Positions 8,832 to 20,300 of a stretch of 64,000 nt of DNA are shown one piece after another; positions within the stretch are counted from its first letter, which is position 1, and every line of letters starts with the position of its first letter. The DNA is from Flavobacterium sp. TAB 87 (GTDB taxonomy: Bacteria; Bacteroidota; Bacteroidia; Flavobacteriales; Flavobacteriaceae), in NCBI RefSeq assembly GCF_001529295.1, contig NZ_LLWK01000037.1, positions 558,001 through 622,000 of the forward strand, in the 5' to 3' direction. A program made the translations under genes and the position numbers. Below the pieces are notes generated by a model. That model saw only the letters and a list, made by a program, of their open reading frames with translations, searched no databases and had not been told where the DNA came from.

Positions 8832-9419
8832 TTATTTAAAGAAATATAAAAATAAAAATAAATAAACCCACAAGAAATCAAGAAAGTGCCAGTACATCGC
8901 ACCTAGTTCTATTCCAAGAGTTTGAGTTGAATTGTATTTTTGTTTAAAATGATTATAAATTATTACTAGTAGTGAAATAATTCCGCCTGCAAGGTGCAAA
9001 AGGTGTGTAACGGTAACTACATATAAAAACGTAGTCGTTATCGAACTTCCTGCTCCCGTAAAATAAAACCCTTGTTCTACGATTTGTCCAAATCCAACAA
9101 ATTGCAAAACTACAAACAAAATACCTAATCCTAAAGTAGCTAGTAAGAAATTTGTTGTGCGCTTATAATTGTCTTTTTTTATGGCTGTTTTAGCCAAGTG
9201 AAAAGCAACACTACAACCTAAAATAACCAAAGTGCTCCAGTAAAAAGCTGGTGGCAACTGAAAATCTTTCAACCAGTCTGCGCGTGATTTACTAACCACA
9301 AAGGCACTCGTTAACCCTGCGAACATCATGGTCATACTCACCATGGCAAACAATAAAATCAACTTATATGATTTATCTGTCCGTATTCTACTTTCGTCTT
9401 TAACCATTGTCATATCCAT
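8832..9419 (-). CDS. Heme-copper oxidase subunit III, standard length
   Basis: A 195-residue protein with five predicted helices and the subunit III signature near its C-terminus (AMYWHFLDFLWVYLF). The N-terminal segment (MVSMTMMFAGLTSAFVVSKSRADW) starts the first helix. Its length equals that of CyoC/CtaE-type subunits without the first two helices of mitochondrial COX3. It is 4 bp downstream of the cyoE gene and upstream of the longer subunit III, so both paralogues are probably made together. They could form alternative oxidases or both be needed in one complex. Confidence 0.9.
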   Translation of the reverse strand: MDMTMVKDESRIRTDKSYKLILLFAMVSMTMMFAGLTSAFVVSKSRADWLKDFQLPPAFYWSTLVILGCSVAFHLAKTAIKKDNYKRTTNFLLATLGLGILFVVLQFVGFGQIVEQGFYFTGAGSSITTTFLYVVTVTHLLHLAGGIISLLVIIYNHFKQKYNSTQTLGIELGAMYWHFLDFLWVYLFLFLYFFK

Positions 9420-9423
9420 ATAA

Positions 9424-10326
9424 CTATCTTAAAAATTTATCAATTATGTAAACCAGTTGCAATAATGAAATATAAGAAACACTAACTAACATCAATGTTC
9501 TCGCTGCCTTGGCAGTTCTAATTTTGTATAATTTAACCGCGTAGAACAACATCCAAACTCCTAATAAAAACACTAAAATTGCTGCAATTGGAGAAAGAAA
9601 CAATTGACCGGTATAACCGATCATTGGTATTAACGACGCGACGATCAACCAAACCGTGTATAAAATTATCTGTAAAGCCGTCCCATTATCCCGCTTACCT
9701 GTTGGTAGCATGAATATACCTGCTTTTTCATAGTCGTCATATAAAAACCATCCAATTGCCCAAAAATGAGGAAATTGCCAAAAAAACTGAATTAAAAATA
9801 ATGTTCCTGCTTCAATACCGAATTCACCGCTTGCGGCTACCCACCCTAACATAAATGGAATTGCACCTGGAAAAGCACCTACAAAAACGGATAAAGGCGT
9901 TACTGTTTTTAATGGTGTATAAACACTTGTGTATAAAAATATTGAAATCGCACCAAACATTGCTGTTTTGGGATTAATTGCATAAAGCAATCCCAAACCA
10001 ATAATAGTCAACAAAGAAGCAACAAAAAGCGCTAATCTTGGAGACATTCTTCCAGAAGGCACTGGCCTGTTCTTGGTTCTATCCATCAAACTATCAATAT
10101 CCTTCTCGATCACTTGGTTGAACGCATTAGAGGCACCTACCATGCAATAGCCTCCCACGCACAAGAAACCCAAAACCCACCATTGAAAAGGGTGATCCTT
10201 ATCAAAGCCTAATAAATATCCTGCAATGGATGAAAATAGTACACTTACAGCTAACCCTGCTTTGGTAATTTCTTTAAAATCATTAAAAATAGATTTAATT
10301 GAAAGTGTATTTGTAGTTGCGCTCAA
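9424..10326 (-). CDS. cyoE: Protoheme IX farnesyltransferase (heme O synthase)
   Basis: A 300-residue UbiA-family prenyltransferase that attaches farnesyl to heme B to give heme O, the precursor of heme A in aa3-type oxidases. The first Asp-rich motif is intact as NQVIEKDIDSLMDRTKNRP (about residues 70-88), and the second as YDDYEKAGIFMLP. About nine membrane helices are predicted, normal for CyoE/CtaB. It heads the oxidase subunit III/IV unit; a -7 box lies 36 bp upstream. No heme A synthase gene is in the window. Confidence 0.95.
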   Translation of the reverse strand: MSATTNTLSIKSIFNDFKEITKAGLAVSVLFSSIAGYLLGFDKDHPFQWWVLGFLCVGGYCMVGASNAFNQVIEKDIDSLMDRTKNRPVPSGRMSPRLALFVASLLTIIGLGLLYAINPKTAMFGAISIFLYTSVYTPLKTVTPLSVFVGAFPGAIPFMLGWVAASGEFGIEAGTLFLIQFFWQFPHFWAIGWFLYDDYEKAGIFMLPTGKRDNGTALQIILYTVWLIVASLIPMIGYTGQLFLSPIAAILVFLLGVWMLFYAVKLYKIRTAKAARTLMLVSVSYISLLQLVYIIDKFLR

Positions 10327-10361
10327 TGCTAATTTATTTTGTGGTTTTTTTAAAACTGCTG

Positions 10362-10369
10362 CAAATGTA
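10362..10369 (-). promoter_or_regulatory. -7 box for cyoE-cox3-cox3-cox4
   Basis: TACATTTG on the minus strand, matching TAnnTTTG, ending 36 bp before the cyoE start codon. No clear -33 element was found at the expected distance. Confidence 0.5.
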
Positions 10370-10476
10370 CAAATTTGATTATGAAAAGGAGAATCATACC
10401 TTTAGATTTAAAAGCAAATCCAACGATAATTAGTCACATTTTCAACTTTGCTTCGGTTTAAATTAGAAAAGTCTTA

Positions 10477-12594
10477 TTAATAGTCAAAGTACCAATTAAA
10501 AATATCCGAGCGCAAACCAATAGAGAACCAATTGGTACTTTCTTTAAATGTCGTTACTGTATTCTGTGTCGGATCAAAATTTCTAAAAATGTAACTTCCA
10601 TACAGTTTTAGATTAGTAGCAGGATTTACTAAATAACCTCCTTGAACATCGCTAATAAATACGGTCGTTTTATTTCCTTGACCTACTTTAACTCCTTTGT
10701 CAAAAGGTCTCTTCTCGTCATAATCGATATAAATATTACTGCCGTAATTAAACGAATCTTCGGCAGTATTAAAGTCTAACCCTCTAACTCCGTATGTGAT
10801 TTTAGCATCCGCAAAGAGTCTGCCTTTATGGTAACGTGCAATAGCTATAAGTTCTTCAAAATTTCCGCCCCATTGGTGCCCAATGTTTTGATTGTTGTGT
10901 CCGTAATTGGTAATGATATTGCTGTGCTCGTATACGTATGGACGTACATGATTGTACTCTAATTGCAGCAGTAAGTTTTGAACATTAAAAGCGTCATAAT
11001 ATTTAACCCCCAATTGATAACCAAATTTATTTTTCCAGCTGTTGTCTCTTTCTTTAACATCTCCCAAAGAAAATTCATCTAATAAAAACTGCCCGTAGAA
11101 ATTAATCTGATTATTCCATTTGTATTTTGAAGTAATGGCCAACATAGCATTTCCACTTCTTGAAGAAGAAGCAAATTCAACCGAACGGTAAAAAATGATC
11201 GGATTGACAAAATTCATATCAAAACCTCTGTTATTGCTGTCGGTCCATATCACAGATTCAAAAAGTCCAATGTTTAATCGGTTGGAAACATTCCAGCTCA
11301 AATAATGATTCGCCATAAATTTGGAAGCATAGGTTTTATCTACCGTAACCTCTGGCCGAACGTCTTTAAGCCACAGGTACGTATTCGTATATTTTATTTT
11401 CCAAAAATTAGTATTAATTTTAAAATAAGGATAGGGACTCGCACCATCACTTTCTAACAAAGAGCGATAACCGTCTCCTATAAAATTACGTCCGTAACCT
11501 AATTGAAAATCAAAATGCTTGGTTGGAGCAAAAGTTAAATTCGCTTCCGCTAACGGAAAATCATATCCATCTTCTTTAAACTCCTTCGCGATTCCCATGC
11601 CTGGAATAATGGCAGGATTACCTCCCGAAGGTTTTATAGATTCGGCATAGCTATTGAAATAAGTAGCAAATCGACCTTGACTTTCATAAACAGTAGTTGT
11701 AAAATTTAATTGTTTTCCTAAACCACCGCGAAAATTAAGCGCTCTAGTATTAATGTACGTTCGTTCTTTAGTATGAGTTGCAGAACCCACTTGTAAATCT
11801 AAAATAGGATTCAATGTAAACCAATACCCATCTCCTTGAATTTCTACCAAACTTTCATTCCACAATTTTTTGCCCCACCAACCTGAAACCTCTTTTTTAA
11901 GGCTTTCATTTTTGGCCATAAAATCATAATATTTAGCAACTTCGGCGTACGAGTATGGCTTTGATGCCGTGTGGTTATTGCTTCCTACTTTATTAATAGC
12001 ACCATCAAATTTTGCATAATAACTATGAGAAAAAGGAATATTTAAATGGCTTTCAAATTCTGGATTATCGTATTTCTTATAAATAATACTATCCAATTCA
12101 GTTAAAGGCTTGTTATCTGGCTTTAAAAAATTAGTGGTTGCCAAAGCTTCATTAGAGACAGCTTCTGGGCTTTTCAGCGGAATACCAATTGCGATTGTAT
12201 ATTTAGAATACGTTGGTTTTCCATCATAAGTTGCAGGAATAACTTTTGGAAATTGTCGAAATACACGAAGAGTCTCAATCTTTAAATCGTCATTTATTGC
12301 ATTAACGTACAAAACTTTAAATTCGCCTGTCGCATCTACTTCAAATAAAACTTTTACGTTTCCCTTGTACCCGTTCTCTATGGCGCTTTTAGGTACATTA
12401 AAATTCTGGAAGACTAATTGCTGCACTTCATAGTAAAAACAATTCTGCAACGCAGTGTTATCTAAAGTCGCACAGGAGAAAAAAGCAGGAAAACGTTCAT
12501 TGACTGTGGTTGAGGCAATGATAGTATTTGTTTGTTGTGCTTTGAGAGAAAGCGTACTCAAAATACAAAATAAAGTAACGAGACTTTTATTCAT
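10477..12594 (-). CDS. remB: RemB-like gliding motility outer-membrane protein
   Basis: A 705-residue protein with a signal peptide (about 1-19, ending LKAQ). Residues about 50-135 look like a TonB C-terminal-type domain (GYKGNVKVLFEVDATGEF ... LRVFRQFPKVIPATYDGKP). From about residue 240 it is rich in alternating aromatic beta strands like the Wzi/capsule-assembly barrel family, ending in a C-terminal aromatic (SDIFNWYFDY) as in outer-membrane barrels. Size and architecture match what I know of RemB of Flavobacterium johnsoniae, a protein affecting gliding and surface polysaccharide. It lies 19 bp after deoC. The architecture is solid; the RemB name rests on recall. Confidence 0.7.
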   Translation of the reverse strand: MNKSLVTLFCILSTLSLKAQQTNTIIASTTVNERFPAFFSCATLDNTALQNCFYYEVQQLVFQNFNVPKSAIENGYKGNVKVLFEVDATGEFKVLYVNAINDDLKIETLRVFRQFPKVIPATYDGKPTYSKYTIAIGIPLKSPEAVSNEALATTNFLKPDNKPLTELDSIIYKKYDNPEFESHLNIPFSHSYYAKFDGAINKVGSNNHTASKPYSYAEVAKYYDFMAKNESLKKEVSGWWGKKLWNESLVEIQGDGYWFTLNPILDLQVGSATHTKERTYINTRALNFRGGLGKQLNFTTTVYESQGRFATYFNSYAESIKPSGGNPAIIPGMGIAKEFKEDGYDFPLAEANLTFAPTKHFDFQLGYGRNFIGDGYRSLLESDGASPYPYFKINTNFWKIKYTNTYLWLKDVRPEVTVDKTYASKFMANHYLSWNVSNRLNIGLFESVIWTDSNNRGFDMNFVNPIIFYRSVEFASSSRSGNAMLAITSKYKWNNQINFYGQFLLDEFSLGDVKERDNSWKNKFGYQLGVKYYDAFNVQNLLLQLEYNHVRPYVYEHSNIITNYGHNNQNIGHQWGGNFEELIAIARYHKGRLFADAKITYGVRGLDFNTAEDSFNYGSNIYIDYDEKRPFDKGVKVGQGNKTTVFISDVQGGYLVNPATNLKLYGSYIFRNFDPTQNTVTTFKESTNWFSIGLRSDIFNWYFDY

Positions 12595-12613
12595 TGTAGG
12601 TATTTATGGTATT

Positions 12614-13357
12614 TTAATATTCGTTTATACTGCTTTGTTTGCCAGCAATTGCTTTTGCTCCAGAAGTTCCAATGCGTTTAACTCCCAAAGAAATCATTTG
12701 CATCGCTTCTTCAAAAGTTCGAACACCGCCTGCCGCTTTTATTGACAAAGGAGATGCATTTTCTATCATCATGGTAATCGTTGGTAATGTCGCGCCGTTT
12801 GGCTTTCCGTCTTTCGTCTTATAAAACCCAGTTGACGACTTTACAAATACTGATGCATACTGATTTTCTTCAAAATGCAACATTACAACATTTTTTATTA
12901 AAGCTGATAACTGTATAATTTCTTTTTCCGTCAATGCTGCAACTTCAATAATCCACTTCACCGTTTTAAAATTGGCCAGTCCTAATCGCGTTCCTTCCAG
13001 AATTTCTTCTTTCACGAGTTCTACTTCACCGTTTTTAAAAGCGGTATAATTGCAAACAAAATCTAAGTCGTCTGCACCATTTTCGATTGCAGCTTGCGCT
13101 TCTATGATTTTAGCTTTTAAGTTAGATCTTCCTTCAGGAAAATCAATTACGGTACCTACCAAAAGACGCGAATTTGCGGCAACAACCATCTCGCGAGCCA
13201 ACACCACCATTTCGGGCCGAATCATAATCAATTTAAAATCTTCATGAATGGCCTCTGCCACCGCAAGACGAACAACTTCTGTATTTTCTTCTACGGTCAA
13301 CCCAGCTTGTTCTGGAGTTTTCAAGTAAGTTGAATCTAAATATTTTTTGACATCCAT
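12614..13357 (-). CDS. deoC: Deoxyribose-phosphate aldolase
   Basis: A 247-residue class I aldolase that splits deoxyribose 5-phosphate into glyceraldehyde 3-phosphate and acetaldehyde in deoxynucleoside catabolism. The Schiff-base Lys is in FVKSSTGF, and the phosphate-binding end AAGGVRTFEEA with RIGTSGAKAI is intact. The length is normal for the short DeoC group. A -7 box lies at 13391-13398, and the remB-like gene follows 19 bp later, so both are likely co-transcribed although they have no obvious functional link. Confidence 0.95.
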   Translation of the reverse strand: MDVKKYLDSTYLKTPEQAGLTVEENTEVVRLAVAEAIHEDFKLIMIRPEMVVLAREMVVAANSRLLVGTVIDFPEGRSNLKAKIIEAQAAIENGADDLDFVCNYTAFKNGEVELVKEEILEGTRLGLANFKTVKWIIEVAALTEKEIIQLSALIKNVVMLHFEENQYASVFVKSSTGFYKTKDGKPNGATLPTITMMIENASPLSIKAAGGVRTFEEAMQMISLGVKRIGTSGAKAIAGKQSSINEY

Positions 13358-13390
13358 TGGTTTACCACTTTAACTGTTGTTTCTAAAACG

Positions 13391-13398
13391 CAAAAATA
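13391..13398 (-). promoter_or_regulatory. -7 box for deoC-remB
   Basis: TATTTTTG on the minus strand, 34 bp before the deoC ATG, fits TAnnTTTG. A nested inverted repeat (13452-13499) lies about 55 bp further upstream. Confidence 0.5.
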
Positions 13399-13451
13399 CG
13401 CTTAAAATTAAGAAAGTATGCTTTTAAAAAAAGGCAATTCTCTGTATTTCA

Positions 13452-13499
13452 TTACTATAAAATGAGTTCTGATTAAAAACAGAACGAAAGTTATAGTAA
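13452..13499. repeat. Nested inverted repeat between vanZ terminator and deoC promoter
   Basis: Outer arms TTACTATAA (13452-13460) and TTATAGTAA (13491-13499) are perfectly complementary. Inner arms GTTCTG (13466-13471) and CAGAAC (13480-13485) also pair, separated by a symmetric 5/5 internal loop and closed by an 8-nt loop. It lies outside any gene, so it could be an operator dyad for deoC or a structured RNA end. Confidence 0.55.
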
Positions 13500-13500
13500 A

Positions 13501-13522
13501 AAAGCCCACCGAAGTGAGCTTT
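13501..13522 (-). terminator. Terminator after gcvH-vanZ
   Basis: On the minus strand, the stem GCTCAC/GTGGGC (one mismatch-tolerant pair) closes a stable TTCG tetraloop and is followed by a T-run. It begins 4 bp after the vanZ-like stop codon. Confidence 0.75.
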
Positions 13523-13525
13523 TAT

Positions 13526-13903
13526 TTATTTTTTGCTTATATATGAAGTATAAAAAACGATCGTTATTATAGCGAACGTTCCGCCAAAAGTGTTGGCTAA
13601 TACATCTGTTACATCTTGCGCCCGCGTCGCGGTGTAAAACCCTTGCAGCATTTCGATTATGATTCCGAAAAAAACCGAAAAAACGAAAGCCATCAAAAGT
13701 GATTTGTATGTATTGGGTGTTAAAAACTGTCGTCTAAAGTATAAAAACCAAATAATTGTAAATCCAAAATGAAACGTAAAATGAACAATTTTATCTATTA
13801 AAGGAATTGTAACTAAAGGTATATTTGAACTTGGCATTAAACAGGCATAAGCAATAATTGCGGTCCAGAATAAAGCTAAGAGTAAATAAATTAATTTACG
13901 CAC
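13526..13903 (-). CDS. VanZ family membrane protein
   Basis: A 125-residue protein with four predicted helices. The pattern [10 protein letters not shown] ... [17 protein letters not shown] ... [17 protein letters not shown] ... DVLANTFGG is the VanZ-like signature: the D-K-x-x-H motif, the E-x-x-Q motif in helix three, and a D-x-x-x-N-xx-G end. VanZ gives low-level teicoplanin resistance in enterococci; for most family members the role is unknown. It overlaps the end of gcvH by 8 bp. Confidence 0.85.
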   Translation of the reverse strand: MRKLIYLLLALFWTAIIAYACLMPSSNIPLVTIPLIDKIVHFTFHFGFTIIWFLYFRRQFLTPNTYKSLLMAFVFSVFFGIIIEMLQGFYTATRAQDVTDVLANTFGGTFAIITIVFYTSYISKK

Positions 13904-14276
13904 CGATTAATTCTTTATATGCATCTCCTGAAAGCAACCCTTCAATTTCAGATTCATTTGAAATTTTAATTTTAATCATCCAACCTGCTCCGTAAGGATC
14001 TGAGTTTACTACTTCTGGAGCACTCTCCAAAGCGTCGTTAAACTCAATGATTTCTCCAGACAATGGCAGGAATAAGTCAGAAACTGTTTTAACGGCTTCT
14101 ACTGTTCCAAAGATTTCATCTTTTTCTAAAGTTTGGTCTAAAGTCTCTACTTCAACGTAAACGATATCTCCTAATTCTTTTTGTGCAAAATGTGTGATTC
14201 CCACAGTTGCTACATCTCCTTCAATACTAATCCACTCGTGATCTTTTGTGTACTTTAAATTTGCTGGTATACTCAT
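13896..14276 (-). CDS. gcvH: Glycine cleavage system H protein
   Basis: A 126-residue lipoyl carrier that shuttles the aminomethyl group between the P, T and L proteins of glycine cleavage. The lipoylated Lys lies in [12 protein letters not shown], and the flanking strands ([17 protein letters not shown]) match the family. The length is typical. No other gcv gene is near. It follows sprA across an 84-bp gap with its own -7 box, and overlaps the vanZ-like gene. Confidence 0.96.
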   Translation of the reverse strand: MSIPANLKYTKDHEWISIEGDVATVGITHFAQKELGDIVYVEVETLDQTLEKDEIFGTVEAVKTVSDLFLPLSGEIIEFNDALESAPEVVNSDPYGAGWMIKIKISNESEIEGLLSGDAYKELIGA

Positions 14277-14315
14277 ACTACTGTTATATAAATTGATGTT
14301 TTAACTTTAATGACA

Positions 14316-14323
14316 CAAATGTA
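14316..14323 (-). promoter_or_regulatory. -7 box for gcvH
   Basis: TACATTTG on the minus strand, 40 bp before the gcvH ATG, fits TAnnTTTG; it lies in the gap after sprA. No clear -33 TTTG. Confidence 0.5.
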
Positions 14324-14360
14324 ACAATCTTCTCATAATTTACTCTTTTATTCTTCAAAA

Positions 14361-17300
14361 TTAATTCCCAAAATTGTAGCGCAAGGTAAACCCAGAACGA
14401 ATATTTGTTATTGGAAAAGATGTCGAAATTACGGCCTTTGAAAAAGAATGATCGTAATAGAAAATTGCAGTTAAATTTTTACTGAAAGAATAGTCGGCTG
14501 TTAATTTTACAGACCAAATATTTTGTCCAGCGGCTAACTGATTGTTATTATAATCTAAATAACGCACCAAGGTCTGATTGTTTCTATATGAAATATCACC
14601 TTTTATATTGATGTCACTTTTAATAATTCCGGTTGGACTGTCTGCTAATTGCGATGAAATGATTACATCTTTAAAACGATAACCCATTCCGACCACATAC
14701 TCCACTCCTTGCACTTCGGTTAATAAGTTATTATCAAAACTCATGGACAAGGCGCGATCCTTTTTAATTTCTGTCAATATTTTTAACGAACTTTTGAGCT
14801 CAAAATCCATACGAATTAACGGACTGAATTGCTCGACTAAATTGACATTAGACATTATTATTTTATTCAGGAAATTACCGTTATCATCAAATCCTCCTGG
14901 AGTTTCATCGTATTCAAAATTAGATCTAAACTGACTCACGGTATAAGAAGCACGATACCCATGTTGCAAAGAAAACCGCTTGAATTTTTCTTTAAAGAAA
15001 TGGTATCTCATTAAACCATTATACTTCACGTTCCAATTGGGAATCGGAAAATTTTTAAAAATTCCCAGCGATTCGCCAGAAGCGTTTTGACCACTGTAAG
15101 CCGCCAAAAATGCAGGTAATAAAACCGCTTGATTGTTTTTTGCATATCCCAACGGGAATCCGTCTGCATCTAAATTAATCGGATTGCTAATGTCAATTCC
15201 TTTTTGAGATGCTAATCGGTTCGCAATTACCAATCGGTTCGACCTAAAATCATCAAAAGCTGCCGATTGATTTTCATCGCTTACTGCAAATGATGTTTTG
15301 ATCAAAACAGTCGATATCGAAAATATCCCGAAGCTATAAGGAGATCTTGAATTGTAATCCCCATTGCTACTCACGTCATATTGTTCTGAATAATTTTCAG
15401 AGTAAGCACGATCCATAGCTAAATCAATTTTTAGATCGGGAAACAAATCAATATTAGCGTTGGCTTTTAGTAACTTATTATTTACTTGTGTGAAATTTTG
15501 ATTAAAATCTTGATAATTGGTCAACCATCCGTTTTTGGCCGCTTCGTAACGCACGTCATCTTGACTACCAAAAACAAATCCTAGCGAAGGTCTTGACGAT
15601 CCTAAAAAACCAATGCTGGGTAAATAACCTGGCAAAACAGTTCCGCTATTTTCAGTATAATTTATCTGTACATTTTTTATACTGGTTAAAACTCCTAGTA
15701 AACCATCTTTAAAAGGACTATTTAACTGCGTCGGTTGTTGGTTTGTATTGACCACTTTTTCACCCGGCTTTGGAGCTGAAGGTCTTGGAGCTATTTTTTT
15801 GTTTTGCTTGCCGTTTATTCCTAAATATTTATACAAACTATTCATATCTAATGCCGCACTAATTGTATTGGAATTAGCATTTTGAATCGTGTTTCCTAAA
15901 TTATAATTTGCGCCATCAATTTCTATATTAGACAAAGCAGTTGATGCTCTTTGCCAACTGTAATCTCCCGTATACGAATAATTAGCTTTGATGAAACTTA
16001 AAACTGGAATCTTGTTAATCGGAATTTCGTAATTTAAAACCAATTGTTGCGAATGCTGATTGGCTTGTCCAATATCCCAGTAACTATCCCAAATATTAAA
16101 TTCTGGTATCGGCTCGTTATCTTCGTTTAAATAATTTCTGACAATATTTCCAGTTGCAACAACGTAATTCAATTTCAACGACTTGGTTAAGTTATAATTG
16201 AAGCCATACTGGTAATTAAACTCATAATTTCTTCGGTACAACGGATCTAAACCAATTCCTTGCACATCTTCAACCTGTCTAAATTGTTGACGATTGTACT
16301 GTCTGTTTATATTAGAAGAGAAATTAATATTACTCGGCAAATAATTAAAATTAAAGTCACTTAATAATTTCCAATAATCGCTTTTCTTTAAAAATGTATT
16401 GTTTTTTAAAGGTTCTACCAATTTTGGTTTAAACGTATAGGCATAGGTTACCGTCGTACTTGTAAGTTGGTCTTCATAATCCTCGATTTCAAAATCGTGT
16501 CGTTCTACCTGATTGTACGATTGCGAAAATGTTATGTTTTCCACATCATAAACATGCGGTTTCTGCTCTGGCGCTCGGTCTTTCCGCACTCCAATAAAAT
16601 TGATGCTTTTGCGCTTGGTATAATCAATAGCGCGATCTTTATACAAGTCTCTTTGTGCGTTATCTTTTGTGACATCTAGCAATTGCTTCAACTTAATATC
16701 TTCATTAAAAGGATCGTATTCTGGAGTAATGATTTCTTCTCCAACAGCGTAATTAAAAGGTAGGTTTATAGCCCACTTTGTTGGCAATAACTTTCCTAAA
16801 TTTAAATTCGTAATAAAGTTATACTGCTGAAAATCTTCACGACTTCTTTCGTTTGAAGTTTCTTCCAGCGCTCCAAAACCTATGGTGCTTTTTCTTCCTG
16901 TTGCCGAAATAGTGGCAAAATCTGCCATATTAGTATCCACATTCAGTATTGCAGCCATTCCGCCTTTATTGTCCATTCCAGACATACGCAATTCATTGAA
17001 CCACACCTCTCCTTTTATGTCTTGGCGAATGTCATTATTTTTTACACCGACCATTAAATTTCGAATCAATCCAAAATTCGGATTTCCTTTAATACCCAAT
17101 CTTAAATTTGGATCACCGTCTCCACCAGGAACACTTGCGTCATCATCTGGATAATAAATTCCGTCAAGCGGAAGCGTATTTGGATCCACACTCATTGCCA
17201 AAATTTTCATTTTCGTCAATAATTCCATGCTCAAATTAATGTTGTTGTCTTCGGGCCAAACGACATCAGCACTTAATTTAGAACAATTATTTGAAGAACT

Positions 17301-20300
17301 ACTGTTTGGAATTGTAACTTTTAATGGAATCTCAATTTGATAAAAGGACTGTGTAAAGTCATTACCCATTCGGATAAAAGCAGTCATTTGATTGTCTTGC
17401 AAAGGCATCTCAAAAGGCAGTGATTCTGCATGCACAAACATCTGTAATTTTTTATACTGACGCATGTCTACACTCACATTTTTAAAAACCGCTCTCGAAT
17501 CTCTTGGCTCCAAACCGTTACCCGCTACACGCAGCGAAAGTGATTGCTCATTCTGATTGATGATTGTATTGTTATTGTACAATTGCTCTCTTTCAACCCC
17601 CGGAGGAGTTACGTAATTCACTGGACAGCGATCGCTGTTTTCTTCTATATTTACTGCCGCGACATCAAAATCTGTCCCATCATTTGTAGGATCTGTATCG
17701 TTTGCATCTAAGGTGCTGGTGTATCTTCGCCATTCGCCTCGCACCAAATCTAAAGCACCAAAACGTATGGTAACATTATCATTAAATCCAGTCATGAACA
17801 TACGCATGAAACGAATGGATCTGAAATCAGATATATTTCCAATAGTATTTTGTGGTTGCGTAACCGGAATTTTAAATTGAATCCATCTTGCTTCGGTTGT
17901 ACTTCCATTAGCCATTGTAACTTGTGTATTGCGAACATCTGTAATAAAATTTTCGCCCACAGTCATTCCCGGTTTTACATCAACACTATACTCATAATAC
18001 GCATTAATTGTATTCATAGTATTGTCTTTATTGATGTCTTCCACATCTGGTAAGGTAGTAGATGCACGGTTTGGATCATTAATATCAATATTCGAATTTC
18101 CTTCTACACCATTATATCCTTTGTAACGTGCTGTTATGCCACCTGTAGTATTCAAATAATAAGTGTAATCATCGCCAGCAGGATCATTTTCTCCCGCATA
18201 ATTGGTGTAAATAGCTGCTTCTTTTGAATTTGGCAAACCATCTAAACCTACATCTTGGTTAGTACGATTCGTTGCATTTGTATCAAAAGCGTATACCAAA
18301 GATTGAGAGGCAGGAACATCTCCCCAAATTGGCTGTGGCGTCGCTAAAATTTGATCAGGACCAAGTCCGTTCTCATATTGTTTGCGTCCGTCTTTTAAAA
18401 TGTCTTCAGAAATTTCACCTAAATTAAAATATAATTTCCCAGTATTTCCAGTCTGTGAGGCGCCCGCACCAACATAAGGGTCAAGAACCCAAAACTGAAT
18501 GTACTCTACATTTCCCTGCTCGAAATTTGTAGCATTTAATGCACGCATAATTCCTCCAAAATTATCTTTGGGGTTTAATCCAACAGTAGAGTCATTATTG
18601 TACGGTCCTCTTTCGGAAGGATAAAAACTCAAATCAAGCGTGTTTACCACCTGAGATTGACCTTGTGCAATATCTGTTAACGGATACAATTCGTTGCTAA
18701 AAATTCTTCGTGTAGTATTTAAAGATAAATCGTTATTAGAAATTCCCGATGGTTTTTGCGCATAAAAAATAGGATCGATACTGTACCAATTTAATTGTGC
18801 TCTTTTAAAACCATAACTCAAATCGTTTGCTTCTGCATTAAAATCGTAAGTACTATTCGCGTTTTTTGCAGGAGTTGAAGATAGACTCCAAGCATAAGCA
18901 GAACGCATATCGATAGTGGTTTGCGAACCTTCAAAATCATCTACGTAAACTGTAGATTCACCATTAAAATCATCTGCTTTTGGCGAACCTGGTTTTAAAA
19001 ATGCAACTTCTCCTCTAATAGAAAGATTAGAAGGCACATCGGTGTCTATGTTGGGTAGTTTGTTTACCAATCGAGTAAAGAAAGGAACTTCTGTCGAAAA
19101 ATTAGCATTAAAACCAAAAATCGCATTGTTTACGGACTCTTGACCATAATTTGTTTTTTGCGTAAATGGCTTCTGTGTCATTTGCAAATACGTTCCTCCT
19201 ACTACAAATTTGTCAGATATTTTATGTTCCACATTCAACCCCATAAAGCGAGTGGTTTGTTGACCGAAAATAGAATTATTTTCTAGCGAAATTTCAATGG
19301 GCGTGTTCGACGCTTGCAGAGAAGGATCTAGAATTTGAACTCGACCTAACTGATAATTAACGCTGTAATCGACACCCTCTACAAGAACTCTTCCTCCAGC
19401 AGTAACCACAACCGAACCTTGAGGCACGTTAAATGCTCCAATAGGAATTCCATCTCCACCAGTGGACTTGTATTTTCCTCTCAATAAAAATTTATTTTTA
19501 TCGCTGTCCTGTAATGCTGCAGACTGCGTCGAACGATACATTGTTCGAAAAACATATTTTTGTTGATTGGCATTATAACTAGTCGGATTGTTGTATTGTT
19601 GCCCACTATTATCCGCTAATTTTCTAAATAACAATTCCCCAAAAGGTTCTTTAGTAGTAAAGATAATTCGGCCGTTTTGTGCATCTACGGTAACACCTTG
19701 CATAAAGTCAAAAAATCCGTCACCGCCTATCTGTGGGTCATTAGTATAATTTAGTTTATCTAAATTAAAAACTTTCAATAAAGGTGTTTCTTCTAATCTA
19801 TCTTCTGGAGCAGGATTTGCGGGAAAAGTGCTTCCTGCGACTGGTTTAATGTAATTGATTGGAGAAGGATCGGTATATAAAATATTTAGCCTAAAATCTT
19901 CTTGTTGTATTTGATACGCACCTTGTATTTGATAAATGTTTTTCATCATTAAATTCCAAACTGGATTTTTAACATTTGTCAAATTGCTTTTCAACATTTT
20001 TAAAATCAAACTTTGCGTAATTACTGCTTGATTCGAATTTTGAGTTCCCGTTACCACCGTCGCATCTACACCATCATTACCAAACTCACCCACTCTGTAC
20101 ACTTTGTCTCCAACAGTATATTCGTACGCAACAGCCAAAACTTCGTCGTTACCAAGTCTTTGTTGCAGCGAAATATAGCCCAGTTGTGCATTATACGTAA
20201 ATTCGTTGGCGGTTAATTTTCGTGCATTTTCTAATTTAGAATAATCTTGACCTTCACTAATATTAGTAGTATTAAAACCAGAACTTGCCGTTACAATTTC

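Noticed and set aside
16467-18053. Several plus-strand open frames within sprA
   Set aside because: Antisense shadows of sprA, which has a continuous conserved frame.
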